Below, one piece after another: positions 7,701-12,727 of a DNA stretch of 13,710 nucleotides. Location of the stretch: assembly GCA_027007465.1 (NCBI GenBank), contig JALTFF010000007.1:1-13710 (forward strand). The letters are read 5' to 3'. Both the position numbers and the translations under genes were made by a program. The notes beneath the pieces were generated by a model that was given only the letters and a program-made list of their open reading frames with translations, had not been told where the DNA came from and made no database searches. Source of the stretch: a bacterium. Its GTDB lineage: Bacteria; Patescibacteriota; Patescibacteriia; Patescibacteriales; JALTFF01. Within the stretch, counting starts at the first letter, position 1, and each line of letters opens with the position of its first letter.

Positions 7701-10455
7701 AAACAACATTTTTTTCACTAAAATAATCATTATAAGGGTTAGCTTTCAAGTCAAATTCTAATTGAACAGCGTCAATTAAACAATTAGCATTTTCTTTGCC
7801 ATTTATAAGAAAGCTAACCATATTAATATCGCTCATAATTTTTGTTGTTTCAAATCTCTGCCAATAATTGTTGCCTTCTGGCACGCTTTTATCAGCTCTA
7901 ATAATTCCATAATTAATTCCAGAACAATTTTTAGCATAAAAAGACAATGTAAGAGCTTTTCCAGCTAAAGATGTAAGTGGTGAAAAATCAATATGATACT
8001 TTAAATCTGTTGCTTTAACAGAATGATTCCTGTCATAACTATCACCTTCTACAACACAATCTGAATATAAGCCTTTGTCACAACTGATGCTTCCTCCATT
8101 CTTAGCAATCCAGCCAGTGCCTTTAAAGTCCATATTTTCAAAACTTGAATTTTTAATTAAGTTAGTTCCTAATCCTTGCTTTGTTCTAATAAATTGGCTG
8201 CATCCTTCTTCATCACTATGGCAACCTTCAACATTTTTATTAAAATACATTTTCTTAGAAGTATTATTCCAACTTTTCTTAGAAGTAGAATTAACTGAGC
8301 ACTCACTTGCTCTGTTTGCCCAATCAATGCTAGAACTGGCAGTATTATAAATAGGGTCATTACAATAAGCCAAACATCCAACACTATTAGCATCACAACC
8401 ATCAAAATCTAAAGTATTTTTTAAATAAGAAACAGTTTTATTTTTTCTTGATCTAAATGTTTGACAAGTATTATATCTTGGTTCGCAATCTGTTCCATTA
8501 AAATCCCAAGTTCTTCTATCTTCTATGCAATAACCATAATATTCGCAATTTTTATCCTTTCCTCTTTTAATACAGGATTGCTCATCAGCGCAATAATTAT
8601 TTTCTCTGCCCACCATTACTCTTGGTTTTGAATCTCCTTCGTCATTATAATCACCATCTCTATTAGCATCAACACCACGAATAACTTGCTTACTAATAAT
8701 AGGTCCATAACCTTGCTTTTTACAATAATGTTGAGGAGCTAAAAGAACCCAATTAGGATCTACTAAACCACGACACCACTTTTCATGAATACCTTTTAAA
8801 TTATCTTTGTCACTAAAGCAATCCACCATATCTCCTAATGTATAAACCTTGCCTTTTTTATTTTCTGAAAGTTTATGTTCATTAATATATTTTGCAGCTA
8901 TTTCCCAGCCAACTGGAATAATGCGATATTTTCTTAAGATTATCATTGAACGATAAGGATAACCGCTAATATAGCTTGGCTCTTTATTAATTCCTTCATA
9001 ACCAAAAACAAAATTTCTGTTTAACAATCCTTGCTCAATAGCTTGCTCAACAGTTAATCTTTTAGCAATTGCCTGCCTAAATTTATCAGTAATTACACAT
9101 TCTGTTGGACCAGCTTTATTAGGATTTGGACAACTAGCTAACTTTGTTAAAATATCATATTTTTCAGCGCTATGAAATTTTGTTTGATAAACTTTAGAAT
9201 AATAGATATCAGCGCCTTTTTTTCCTGTATAAGATTGACCTACTTCATATTGATAAAGATCATTGCCAAGACTAATTGCTTTATTAGTTGTTCTTCTAAT
9301 ATCACTTTTATTCCATAAACCACTTGTAAACGCTTTATTAATTAATTCGTTTATTAAAGTGCCTGTAAAAGTATTTATAACATGAATAATAACATCGCTC
9401 CATTCTGGTGAGTTTGCAGAAGTCATTACTTTGTCATGAAAAGCTTTTTCTTGTTCTTCCTTTGACATTTCATTAAACTTTTTAACTTCATCAGCAGTTA
9501 AAGTAATATTTTTTCTCCCAAGAACATCCCTCGCAACGTCACCAGGAGTTGGAATTGGAATAGGTGTTGAATCAAGTGAAAAATCTTGGGTTGTGTCAAA
9601 TGAAGCCTGATTAAATGACTCTGTTTTTCTTTTATATTCTTTTTGAAATTCTCCATAAAGTCTATCAGCATAAATTTCTTTAAGATTAGTATCAGAAAGT
9701 CTTGCATTTCCTATTCCAGTTGTTTTATCTAAATAAGCTCCTCCGCGTTTACGCTCGTTTGTGGCATATTCTTTAGCTTCTTGCTTTGTCTGATAATACT
9801 TTCCAAAAATATACAAAGCTACGCCTAAATCATTTTGCTCTGGCTCAAAATATGGCTGAAAATTTCTTAAAAAATTAGGGTCGTTTATTTCTCTTGACCA
9901 ATTTTCTTTTATTTTTTTAAAAGTGCATCTTGGCTTTGGAGGATATTCCATATTTATCAAACCTCCTGTAATAGCTAATTTTATTGATAAACTCGGATTA
10001 CATAAATTTAAACCACCTACTTCCCAGTTTTCACCAATAACATTTTGGATATAAACACTTGCCGCCTCATCAACCTGTTGACTAATATAGGCTTCTGGAT
10101 CTGATAAAATTAAGGGCTTTTGTCCTTTTCCTCCGCTCACAATTCCTTTGGCAATATCTCTGGCAGAATTAACAGCAAAATGATCAACAGCATTCATTAT
10201 ACTTACCATTCCTATTTTTTTTAAAGAATCCTCTAATTTTCTTAATGCTTCTTCTTTTGCCCAATGTTTTACATTACTGCCGATTTTTTGAGCAGTAGTT
10301 TTAAGGTCTCTCAACATTGCCTCTGGAAATGTTTCAGGAGGAGGACCGGCAAAAACCGGCTTAATCAAATCTATAAAAAAAGAAAAAGACAAAATAAAAA
10401 TTAGTAAACTAATAAATATTTTCTTTATAATTTTTTTCTTAAAATAATCAAACAT
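1750..10455 (-). CDS. Giant secreted cysteine-rich multidomain surface protein (2901 aa)
   Basis: The ATG at 10455 is followed at once by a signal peptide: FKKKIIKKIF, a hydrophobic core at 13-30, and probable cleavage after PVFA (residue 36). Residues 37-430 are mostly helical and nearly cysteine-free, with an SGGKGQKP motif near 107-114 and a proline hinge (TPIPIPTPG) near 295. From about 440 onward I count roughly 120 of the ~125 cysteines by hand. Visible modules, in order, are a calcium-loop-like DANRDGDYNDEGD (596-608); C-x5-G-C octapeptides (687-1636); jelly-roll carbohydrate-binding-like modules (765-908, 1222-1365, 1926-2185); a tandem GG[ST]W repeat (1149-1193); and knots of CxxDxDC type (1565, 1893, 2655). 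Aromatic-rich segments carry RVYEGSNY and RLFAQSYGSWKW (2460-2565). A PKD-like domain with WGDGS (2810-2814) ends the chain, which finishes RVYKK with no membrane anchor or LPxTG motif. This suggests an exported, disulfide-stabilised surface or fibre protein. Adhesion or cell contact is inferred from the modules; I know of no characterised homologue. The frame is intact throughout. Confidence 0.93.
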   Translation of the reverse strand: MFDYFKKKIIKKIFISLLIFILSFSFFIDLIKPVFAGPPPETFPEAMLRDLKTTAQKIGSNVKHWAKEEALRKLEDSLKKIGMVSIMNAVDHFAVNSARDIAKGIVSGGKGQKPLILSDPEAYISQQVDEAASVYIQNVIGENWEVGGLNLCNPSLSIKLAITGGLINMEYPPKPRCTFKKIKENWSREINDPNFLRNFQPYFEPEQNDLGVALYIFGKYYQTKQEAKEYATNERKRGGAYLDKTTGIGNARLSDTNLKEIYADRLYGEFQKEYKRKTESFNQASFDTTQDFSLDSTPIPIPTPGDVARDVLGRKNITLTADEVKKFNEMSKEEQEKAFHDKVMTSANSPEWSDVIIHVINTFTGTLINELINKAFTSGLWNKSDIRRTTNKAISLGNDLYQYEVGQSYTGKKGADIYYSKVYQTKFHSAEKYDILTKLASCPNPNKAGPTECVITDKFRQAIAKRLTVEQAIEQGLLNRNFVFGYEGINKEPSYISGYPYRSMIILRKYRIIPVGWEIAAKYINEHKLSENKKGKVYTLGDMVDCFSDKDNLKGIHEKWCRGLVDPNWVLLAPQHYCKKQGYGPIISKQVIRGVDANRDGDYNDEGDSKPRVMVGRENNYCADEQSCIKRGKDKNCEYYGYCIEDRRTWDFNGTDCEPRYNTCQTFRSRKNKTVSYLKNTLDFDGCDANSVGCLAYCNDPIYNTASSSIDWANRASECSVNSTSKKSWNNTSKKMYFNKNVEGCHSDEEGCSQFIRTKQGLGTNLIKNSSFENMDFKGTGWIAKNGGSISCDKGLYSDCVVEGDSYDRNHSVKATDLKYHIDFSPLTSLAGKALTLSFYAKNCSGINYGIIRADKSVPEGNNYWQRFETTKIMSDINMVSFLINGKENANCLIDAVQLEFDLKANPYNDYFSEKNVVYEKKMPNYLSKICSKDFDKGVYNLKDDAPNICHQFARQCSENEAGCDLYTSQTTNISIPAKITPGNDYCPSECVGYDAFIQKQTAFETDKNKYFIPKTARTCSLSSVGCDQFTNLDKKAKGGEGIEYYSYLRRCEKPNPKCANYYLWQGDGESGYQLKTYRLMASGIVDNSAPKTVDNKENNCNYDPVHNPDCREFYDKSGNIYYRDYSKTISCDENCHPYRKTKLSKEDCINIGGSWDSVKGCIYQKSPVEKSEQNDCILTGGTWRETEGCIYQAIPGQGVKCNASQVGCRKYKGTMSNDIFEVLNNDFEDGSAIGWQKSNGSAPDVVKGYSLLKNGYSMKVDSEVSISLAGLIKPNTTYELEFVASANNLLGSDFSIKNGKDEIVGSFEKNKRDTGEFVGGNLYLYRFATLTNNNVIGNEKFVINGKANYDFIIIRELVDTYYLIKNSWQTPVACDNSIIDPNGQDCGGSEIEPKTCMPQEMLFCDKYKDRNNKTHYLKSFTSLCDESAVGCELMIDTHNYSDYKEKTWPNKGGVKVPADSYTFWVYDKKYQCNQSSKGCQVLGYPSLGSNLLPENFSSIYLINNPDKYDSILCSKDKVRCEEYTANDGTYYFKDPGKAVCYYGQPKSNSYKSYSFGWYKLYNKCNGGDNSGKQCITDSDCPNSYCDIKECPLAGEGDLSVNPPLTFGPGGSRVDQPMPAYRGGNVGLCPSSKSGCTEYIDLYAKPSIEYKNKKINLEAWTLYNASSTKIDIKNYCWSKATKDSITNNDIIYLDKSNRVTTTPTKYFYTASSSIVCNNITLKKAIVGYQLADTVDEQSCNGIVNFGKGCVLFDKRDVIGGNESHSNYSDLIYSAGLSYENDNIETPQRCYSQHPCDSNILLKVQPDRVCNKWLSCKSSVATRLPNGKIEKDCFDIGTCNHLDPNGQCDSNIFEVNPKAEIYDSSMINRTGYSKIGYGYCKEDVKDVKDVNKLCVNDADCGKSGRCILDYYNIYYPLGEMKQAGEAINIPNGNFEIEGDNNYPIGWQTVEDKSWSPDKFKVIDNPYAAEQEGLNKYAPEGRNFLKFSASRGKLESEFIEVMPNRTYILSYYINTLNFKALQGDWDNMQITFTTVSYDKNGNKLAGNSDNKGTWYCDGDASEHSKYYDCNFGQPFGRGWEKRVHYFKTGPSTEKIKLVISGQTWFGALVWCGDHYEKANFSCDEGGSDVNITKFCGGGDCYEPGEFPNAPKILIKEKCPNYSLHIPRNACSGNVYIDDIKIKPALEIYRIGTVSHYVPQTCRLYPQSDSLSCKYIDDAKIKRNGWPGYCLEYDRAPGNPKNCLMWYPLDRIRGDGIEEGAGYADRFPLYYTVKAKRFPTEYKVASKPFWVKMQGANCMKFDRKDLGIEDANKRYYNKDAIDGIYFYCKSRHDDAHSADMEFTLRSDPTKQDGNFPLLLAEGTNKGPWWIEAYEKKNKDNNKLAKLPEFDTDNCGGSCGCEYNCVKFYVAFDENGYFDHLRVYTFDDSNDSSSWDCTAYFKYHLDYASEIVMVVTATGQNKFWSSRVYEGSNYIVPNLEYSYNSDYKPFGAIIPPKPVNNPYEWDSKTIVGIQPLIIEYPNKENYKEPWQARAGSPYSCEGDCGKFLIAPGMLSSTADAVDRIKRLFAQSYGSWKWKLEYKCANGVIPVNTNSCHQDCPDGNCVKSTEKACSDGSACETDISDQTCKNCSLRDEEGYKCDDGRSCCPTAGDCKLVYKCDNSGKLCDPNHNDCPNSKCISQSRYIKMSANSITWSPPENICEATNLNGARIRPNYSYICGYCYSKNRPKEGNCDAKKNFNNTCNNCPSPTCNYCGIPPKVLNIKLDKLGIKLDKLGKVDSNSILKITDLKLVNLTFNTKVDAEQLPLVNYTVDWGDGSTTTISGIEMRDRQVLDKPHSLYHLYSYDEMKAKDKNDLNCKNINNKYYCTATPKISIRDNWGWCNHSSKRLDCSHWDSGPSIRVYKK
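1822..2118 (-). other. PKD-like C-terminal domain of giant protein
   Basis: Residues about 2780-2878 contain YTVDWGDGSTTT followed by HSLYHLYSYDE and a final strand KISIRDNWGWCN. The WGDGS (2810-2814) and later H-x-Y-x-Y features are the core signature of PKD-type immunoglobulin-like domains. These are common in extracellular bacterial proteins as structural or binding modules. Four cysteines near the end could form disulfides that staple the domain. Confidence 0.7.
2141..2182 (-). repeat. Perfect 21-bp tandem duplication (IKLDKLG x2)
   Basis: Bases 2141-2161 and 2162-2182 are identical. They encode IKLDKLG twice in a row, in the linker between the last cysteine-rich segment and the PKD-like domain. 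Perfect identity points to a recent duplication or a slippage-prone site. The seven-residue period with hydrophobic positions would allow an amphipathic helix. Confidence 0.92.
3901..4680 (-). other. Carbohydrate-binding-like module 3 of giant protein, with cysteine-rich insertion
   Basis: Residues 1926-2185 start INIPNGNFEIEGD with PIGWQ shortly after, and continue FLKFSASRGKLESEF and YILSYYINT as in CBM4/9-like folds. The module closes with NVYIDDIKIKPALEIY, a typical last strand. At about 260 residues it is nearly twice as long as the other two. The extra sequence (about 2040-2165) contains around eight cysteines and includes FCGGGDCYEPG, so it looks like a disulfide-rich insertion into a jelly-roll loop. 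Confidence 0.6.
4790..4816 (-). repeat. 9-bp microsatellite coding for Val-Lys-Asp
   Basis: The plus-strand unit acatctttt occurs twice exactly (4790-4798, 4799-4807). A third copy (4808-4816) has one substitution. It encodes EDVKDVKDVNK just before the cysteine motif at residue 1893. The unit length is a multiple of three, so copy-number change would keep the frame. Confidence 0.85.
6361..6792 (-). other. Carbohydrate-binding-like module 2 of giant protein
   Basis: Residues 1222-1365 open with EVLNNDFEDG and then IGWQKS, the same N-x-[SD]-FE ... GW start seen in modules 1 and 3. They continue with SMKVDSEVSISLAGLIKPNT and YELEFVASA, which resemble the central strands of CBM4/9-like jelly rolls. 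Unlike the surrounding sequence this stretch has essentially no cysteines, consistent with a self-stable beta sandwich between disulfide-rich linkers. The C-terminal boundary is approximate. Confidence 0.6.
6877..7011 (-). repeat. Tandem 28-residue repeat CI-x2-GG[ST]W-x4-GCIYQ
   Basis: Residues 1149-1165 (CINIGGSWDSVKGCIYQ) and 1177-1193 (CILTGGTWRETEGCIYQ) are two copies with a period of 28 residues (84 nt). The two cysteines are 13 residues apart in each and presumably pair. DNA similarity is clearest around the IYQ codons; the rest has diverged, so this is an older duplication than the 21-bp repeat near the C-terminus. Confidence 0.8.
7732..8163 (-). other. Carbohydrate-binding/galactose-binding-like module 1 of giant protein
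   Basis: Residues 765-908 begin NLIKNSSFE and continue to GTGW, the usual opening of CBM4/9-like and related jelly-roll modules. The centre has alternating hydrophobic strands (ALTLSFYAKN). The module ends LIDAVQLEFDLKANPY, matching the typical last strand of the fold (IDAVQLE...PY). It carries several extra cysteines. Binding to glycan is a family expectation and was not read from ligand residues. Confidence 0.65.
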
Positions 10456-10585
10456 ATTTTTTAGAATTCTCTAAAATTTTTAGCTCCTTTATTTTTCTCT
10501 AATATCGCTAAACCCTACTTAGCATTCTTTAATATGGCTGGACAATCTCCACTCTACTAATCCTATTTAATGATTTCTTATCCTG
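10456..10585 (-). other. Intergenic leader of the giant gene with AT-rich inverted repeats
   Basis: This 130-nt gap separates the stop of the beta-propeller gene from the ATG of the giant gene. Plus-strand TTTTAG (10459-10464) and CTAAAA (10471-10476) form a 6-bp inverted repeat around AATTCT. A further TTTTAG follows at 10478-10483, so two alternative weak stems are possible. On the minus strand an AGGAG core (rc of 10485-10489) lies about 30 nt before the ATG, too far for a normal ribosome site. Further upstream GCTAA...TTAGC could form a 5-bp stem. I see no convincing promoter or U-tailed terminator, so read-through from the upstream gene is possible. Confidence 0.4.
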
Positions 10586-11803
10586 CTACTTCAACCTTAT
10601 CTTATATAACTTTCCATCTCTTTTGCTTTGAATATACATTATTTTACCATCGCTTGTAAGCATTATTTTATTAACTGTAATAGGCTTATCTGGAATAGCA
10701 ACTCTTGTTTTTATTCCTGTCTTTAAATCAATTTTATAAATTTCATCATCTGTATTATCAGCTAATTGTGGAGCTAATCCGCTATTGTCTGGTAATTTTT
10801 TTGGAACTCCGCAATAAATAATATCATTGCTATAAAAAGCACATCTATCAGCCCAAGTATTTAATTTTAATCTCCTTCTATTGTCTCCAATTTTATCTCT
10901 TTGCGCGTCAGCAATCCATAATTCTGGCAATTTTTTTTCAGAAGTAATATTATAACAACTATAAAGCATCTTATCTCCTTTTTTAGACCAAATACCCCTA
11001 AAACCTAAACCAGGAATTTTCATAGCTTTAAAATTTTCTCCATGTTGGCCCACAAAATAAACTTCACTCTCTGCAAATCCAAGATTTTGATCCCAATAAG
11101 CAATAATTTGTTGATTTGGAGACCAATTATCAACAATATTACCACCTATAATTTGCTCAATTTTCTTTGCAGAAGATCCATCTGGCTGAGCAATAGCTAA
11201 CCAATGATTTTCAGGATCCATGCCAAAACTCTTAAAAACAATTTTTTTAGAATCTGGTGAAAAAGCAAAGTCAGTCCAGTGTTTTGGCAAAGTAACTTGC
11301 CTTTTTGTCTGAAAATTATAATAAATATTAGCGCCGTCTGGATATTCTAAAATTGCTTCTTTTCTGTTGCCGGCCCAAGCAACAGATTTAACATTATGAA
11401 AAACCCTATCATCTAAAAGCTCTACTTTACCATCTGCTTTTAGATGATAAAATTTGCCATCTATATTATAATAATAAATATCTTTGCCATTTTTACTTAA
11501 AACAGGCGCCATAACAATATTTTTAGTTAATGGCTCGCTTTTGGTTAATTTTCCAAAAGCAACTTCATCAGCGCTTTCTTTTTCAACATTTTCTTTAGTT
11601 GGCAAATTAGTTTGCTTTTGAGTAGTTTGAAAATTTTTACCTTCACCAGATATTGGCAAGCCATTTGTCGCAGATGGAAGTTCTTTTGGTTTTTTAATAA
11701 TATTGGGTTGAGTTTTAAAAAAAACAATAAATATTAAAAAACCTATTCCTATTGAAATAAGGATAAACAATATAATTAATAATATTTTACGAGATTTAGA
11801 CAT
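10586..11803 (-). CDS. Membrane-anchored extracytoplasmic beta-propeller (TolB/PD40-like) protein
   Basis: I place the start at the ATG at 11803 (405 aa). An upstream in-frame TTG at 11824 would add seven residues but has no ribosome site. The protein begins MSKSRK, then a single hydrophobic helix (7-29), which fits a signal anchor with the rest outside the cytoplasm. A low-complexity Pro/Thr/Lys/Gln linker (about 30-85) leads to the folded part. There, repeated motifs FAFSPDSKKIVFKS, NWSPNQQIIAYWD and IWSKKGDKMLYSC are PD40/TolB-type propeller blades, with weaker blades before and after. The end (DGKIMYIQSKRDGKLYKIRLK) looks like a last blade strand. Such propellers usually act as protein-binding platforms; no catalytic residues are seen. 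It lies between the calcium-repeat protein and the giant gene on the same strand, so a scaffold role in the same envelope structure is plausible but inferred. It ends with TAG. Confidence 0.85.
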   Translation of the reverse strand: MSKSRKILLIILFILISIGIGFLIFIVFFKTQPNIIKKPKELPSATNGLPISGEGKNFQTTQKQTNLPTKENVEKESADEVAFGKLTKSEPLTKNIVMAPVLSKNGKDIYYYNIDGKFYHLKADGKVELLDDRVFHNVKSVAWAGNRKEAILEYPDGANIYYNFQTKRQVTLPKHWTDFAFSPDSKKIVFKSFGMDPENHWLAIAQPDGSSAKKIEQIIGGNIVDNWSPNQQIIAYWDQNLGFAESEVYFVGQHGENFKAMKIPGLGFRGIWSKKGDKMLYSCYNITSEKKLPELWIADAQRDKIGDNRRRLKLNTWADRCAFYSNDIIYCGVPKKLPDNSGLAPQLADNTDDEIYKIDLKTGIKTRVAIPDKPITVNKIMLTSDGKIMYIQSKRDGKLYKIRLK

Positions 11804-11855
11804 AAAATTAAAATTTTTTATCAATGTTTTATTGTTTTAAGATAAGAAAGAATCT

Positions 11856-11861
11856 TTTATA
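11856..11861 (-). promoter_or_regulatory. Possible -10 element for the beta-propeller gene
   Basis: Minus-strand TATAAA lies about 50 nt upstream of the ATG at 11803, which would give a leader of roughly 45 nt. No recognisable -35 box occurs at 16-18 bp; the position falls in the loop of the 8-bp inverted repeat. In such AT-rich sequence a six-base match is weak evidence. Confidence 0.2.
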
Positions 11862-11864
11862 CGC

Positions 11865-11894
11865 GCTTTGAAATAAGATTAACCTCTTCAAAGC
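11865..11894. other. Perfect 8-bp inverted repeat in gap before the beta-propeller gene
   Basis: GCTTTGAA (11865-11872) and TTCAAAGC (11887-11894) are perfect complements separated by 14 nt. On the minus strand the stem lies about 60 nt upstream of the ATG at 11803 and just before a TATAAA element. There is no U-run directly after it on the minus strand, so it is not a standard terminator. A protein-binding site or mRNA leader stem are equally possible. Confidence 0.45.
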
Positions 11895-11927
11895 TTAAAA
11901 GGAGCTAAACTCTTTTTTTCTGTTAAT

Positions 11928-11941
11928 ATTGTCTAAACAAT
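11928..11941 (-). other. Small hairpin downstream of the calcium-repeat gene
   Basis: ATTGT and ACAAT surround a 4-nt loop about 40 nt after the stop of the 229-aa gene. A second possible hairpin with an AAAAGGAG arm (11897-11904) and a CTCTTTTTTT tail (11910-11919) lies just beyond. The latter reads as a terminator only on the plus strand; on the minus strand it has a mismatch and a four-U tail. I treat both as weak candidates for partial termination. Confidence 0.25.
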
Positions 11942-11979
11942 TCCTCTCTAACATTTGCAAAACATAATGCCCAGCGCTC

Positions 11980-12669
11980 TTATCTCCCAGTCGTTTTATT
12001 CAATGTTTTTTTATATGCATCCATTATTTCTTTGTCAGACAATTTATCTAACAACTTTGAGTCTACTCCAGCTGCTTTTAAAAATTTTTTAATTGTTTTT
12101 GCGTCTGCCTTGCCATTGAGTAAATTTAATTGTTCGCTGTTTAAATAATTATTATTTTCAAAAACATTAAAACCTGAGTTTGTTGAACTCCCAATATTAA
12201 CTCCTTGCTTTTGCTTGTTCATTTGTTCTAATTGTTTATTATATTTTTCTATATTATTATATAATTCTAAACTCTTATTTTTTTCTTGTATTGTTGGATT
12301 TGTTAAATCATTTGAAAAACAATTCTTGCCTTCTGGACAATTTGGATCTGTCTTATTCTCTATTTCTTTTTTGTCATCAATTCCATCGCTGTCACTATCT
12401 TTTAAAAATGGAGAGGTATGATATTTATAAAGCTCATCATAATCAGACAAGCCGTCTCCATCAGTGTCTCTGTTCATTAAAATTTTCTTTTGAATCTCTG
12501 TTGGCTCATTGCATCCGCCTTTGCCAATGTTTTTATATTGCTCTTTATAAATAAATGGATTGCGAATATTTTGCGCAATTTGATAAAACCCCAAACTAAG
12601 AATAATAAATGTTACTAAAATTAAACTAATTATAAAAATTTTTTGCTGAAAAGTATATTTATTATCCAT
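11980..12669 (-). CDS. Membrane-anchored thrombospondin-type-3 calcium-repeat protein (229 aa)
   Basis: The ATG at 12669 follows a strong promoter by only a few bases. Residues 11-33 form one hydrophobic helix, so the rest is probably outside the membrane. Two acidic calcium-loop repeats follow: DTDGDGLSDYDE (68-79) and DSDSDGIDDKKE (91-102). They are spaced as in thrombospondin type 3 repeats, and the second leads into NKTDPNCPEGKNC with a likely disulfide (C111, C117). A Gln/Lys/Asn-rich segment (128-156) could be a coiled coil. The C-terminus (190-222), KTIKKFLKAAGVDSKLLDKLSD-type, is a small helical module. I have the impression this whole layout is common in Parcubacteria-like genomes; its function is not established. 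It is the first gene after rsmA on this strand and may begin the envelope gene set. Calcium binding is a family expectation. Confidence 0.88.
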   Translation of the reverse strand: MDNKYTFQQKIFIISLILVTFIILSLGFYQIAQNIRNPFIYKEQYKNIGKGGCNEPTEIQKKILMNRDTDGDGLSDYDELYKYHTSPFLKDSDSDGIDDKKEIENKTDPNCPEGKNCFSNDLTNPTIQEKNKSLELYNNIEKYNKQLEQMNKQKQGVNIGSSTNSGFNVFENNNYLNSEQLNLLNGKADAKTIKKFLKAAGVDSKLLDKLSDKEIMDAYKKTLNKTTGR

Positions 12670-12680
12670 AATTTACCGAT

Positions 12681-12709
12681 ATTATATCATAGAAAGGAAT
12701 AAAAGACAA
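12681..12709 (-). promoter_or_regulatory. Extended -10 promoter driving the calcium-repeat gene
   Basis: On the minus strand, TTGTCT (12704-12709; four of six matches to TTGACA) is followed by a 17-bp spacer and a perfect TATAAT (12681-12686). The spacer ends with TG one base before the hexamer, giving the extended -10 form TGATATAAT. Transcription should start about 6-7 nt after the hexamer, leaving only some 4-6 nt before the ATG at 12669. The mRNA would then be effectively leaderless, which agrees with the lack of a Shine-Dalgarno site. Confidence 0.7.
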
Positions 12710-12727
12710 AAAAATATTATTATTTAA

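Larger units (their letters stand above)
5548..8397 (-). repeat. Dispersed C-x5-G-C octapeptide repeats in giant protein
   Basis: Eight copies of the pattern begin at residues 687, 745, 957, 1020, 1202, 1425, 1473 and 1629. Examples are CDANSVGC, CHSDEEGC, CSENEAGC, CSLSSVGC and CDESAVGC. A ninth, degenerate copy is CSKDKVRC at 1514. Most are followed within three residues by an aromatic, as in GCDQF, GCRKY and GCTEY. Spacing is irregular (about 48-223 residues), with jelly-roll modules lying between copies. The constant cysteine spacing suggests a small disulfide-closed turn used as a repeated structural joint. I cannot name a described domain with this pattern. Confidence 0.75.

Noticed and set aside
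8075..8350. A 91-codon plus-strand open frame inside the giant gene
   Set aside because: It lies antisense to a frame with clear jelly-roll and cysteine motifs. Its translation is low-complexity hydrophobic sequence typical of antisense shadow frames, and it has no ribosome site. The other short open frames on both strands within the giant gene were rejected for the same reason.
1750..10455. Giant gene as an F-type TraN homologue
   Set aside because: TraN is also an exported cysteine-rich protein in conjugation loci, but it is about 600 residues and acts in an outer membrane. I can see no shared motif, so the resemblance is only in cysteine content.
11804..11824. TTG start adding seven residues to the beta-propeller protein
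   Set aside because: The ATG at 11803 gives a standard short basic N-terminus before the membrane helix. No ribosome site supports the TTG.
12215..12554. Two plus-strand open frames opposite the calcium-repeat gene
   Set aside because: They oppose a frame with two clean calcium-loop repeats and a good promoter. Their translations are Leu/Ser/Cys-rich with no recognisable domain.
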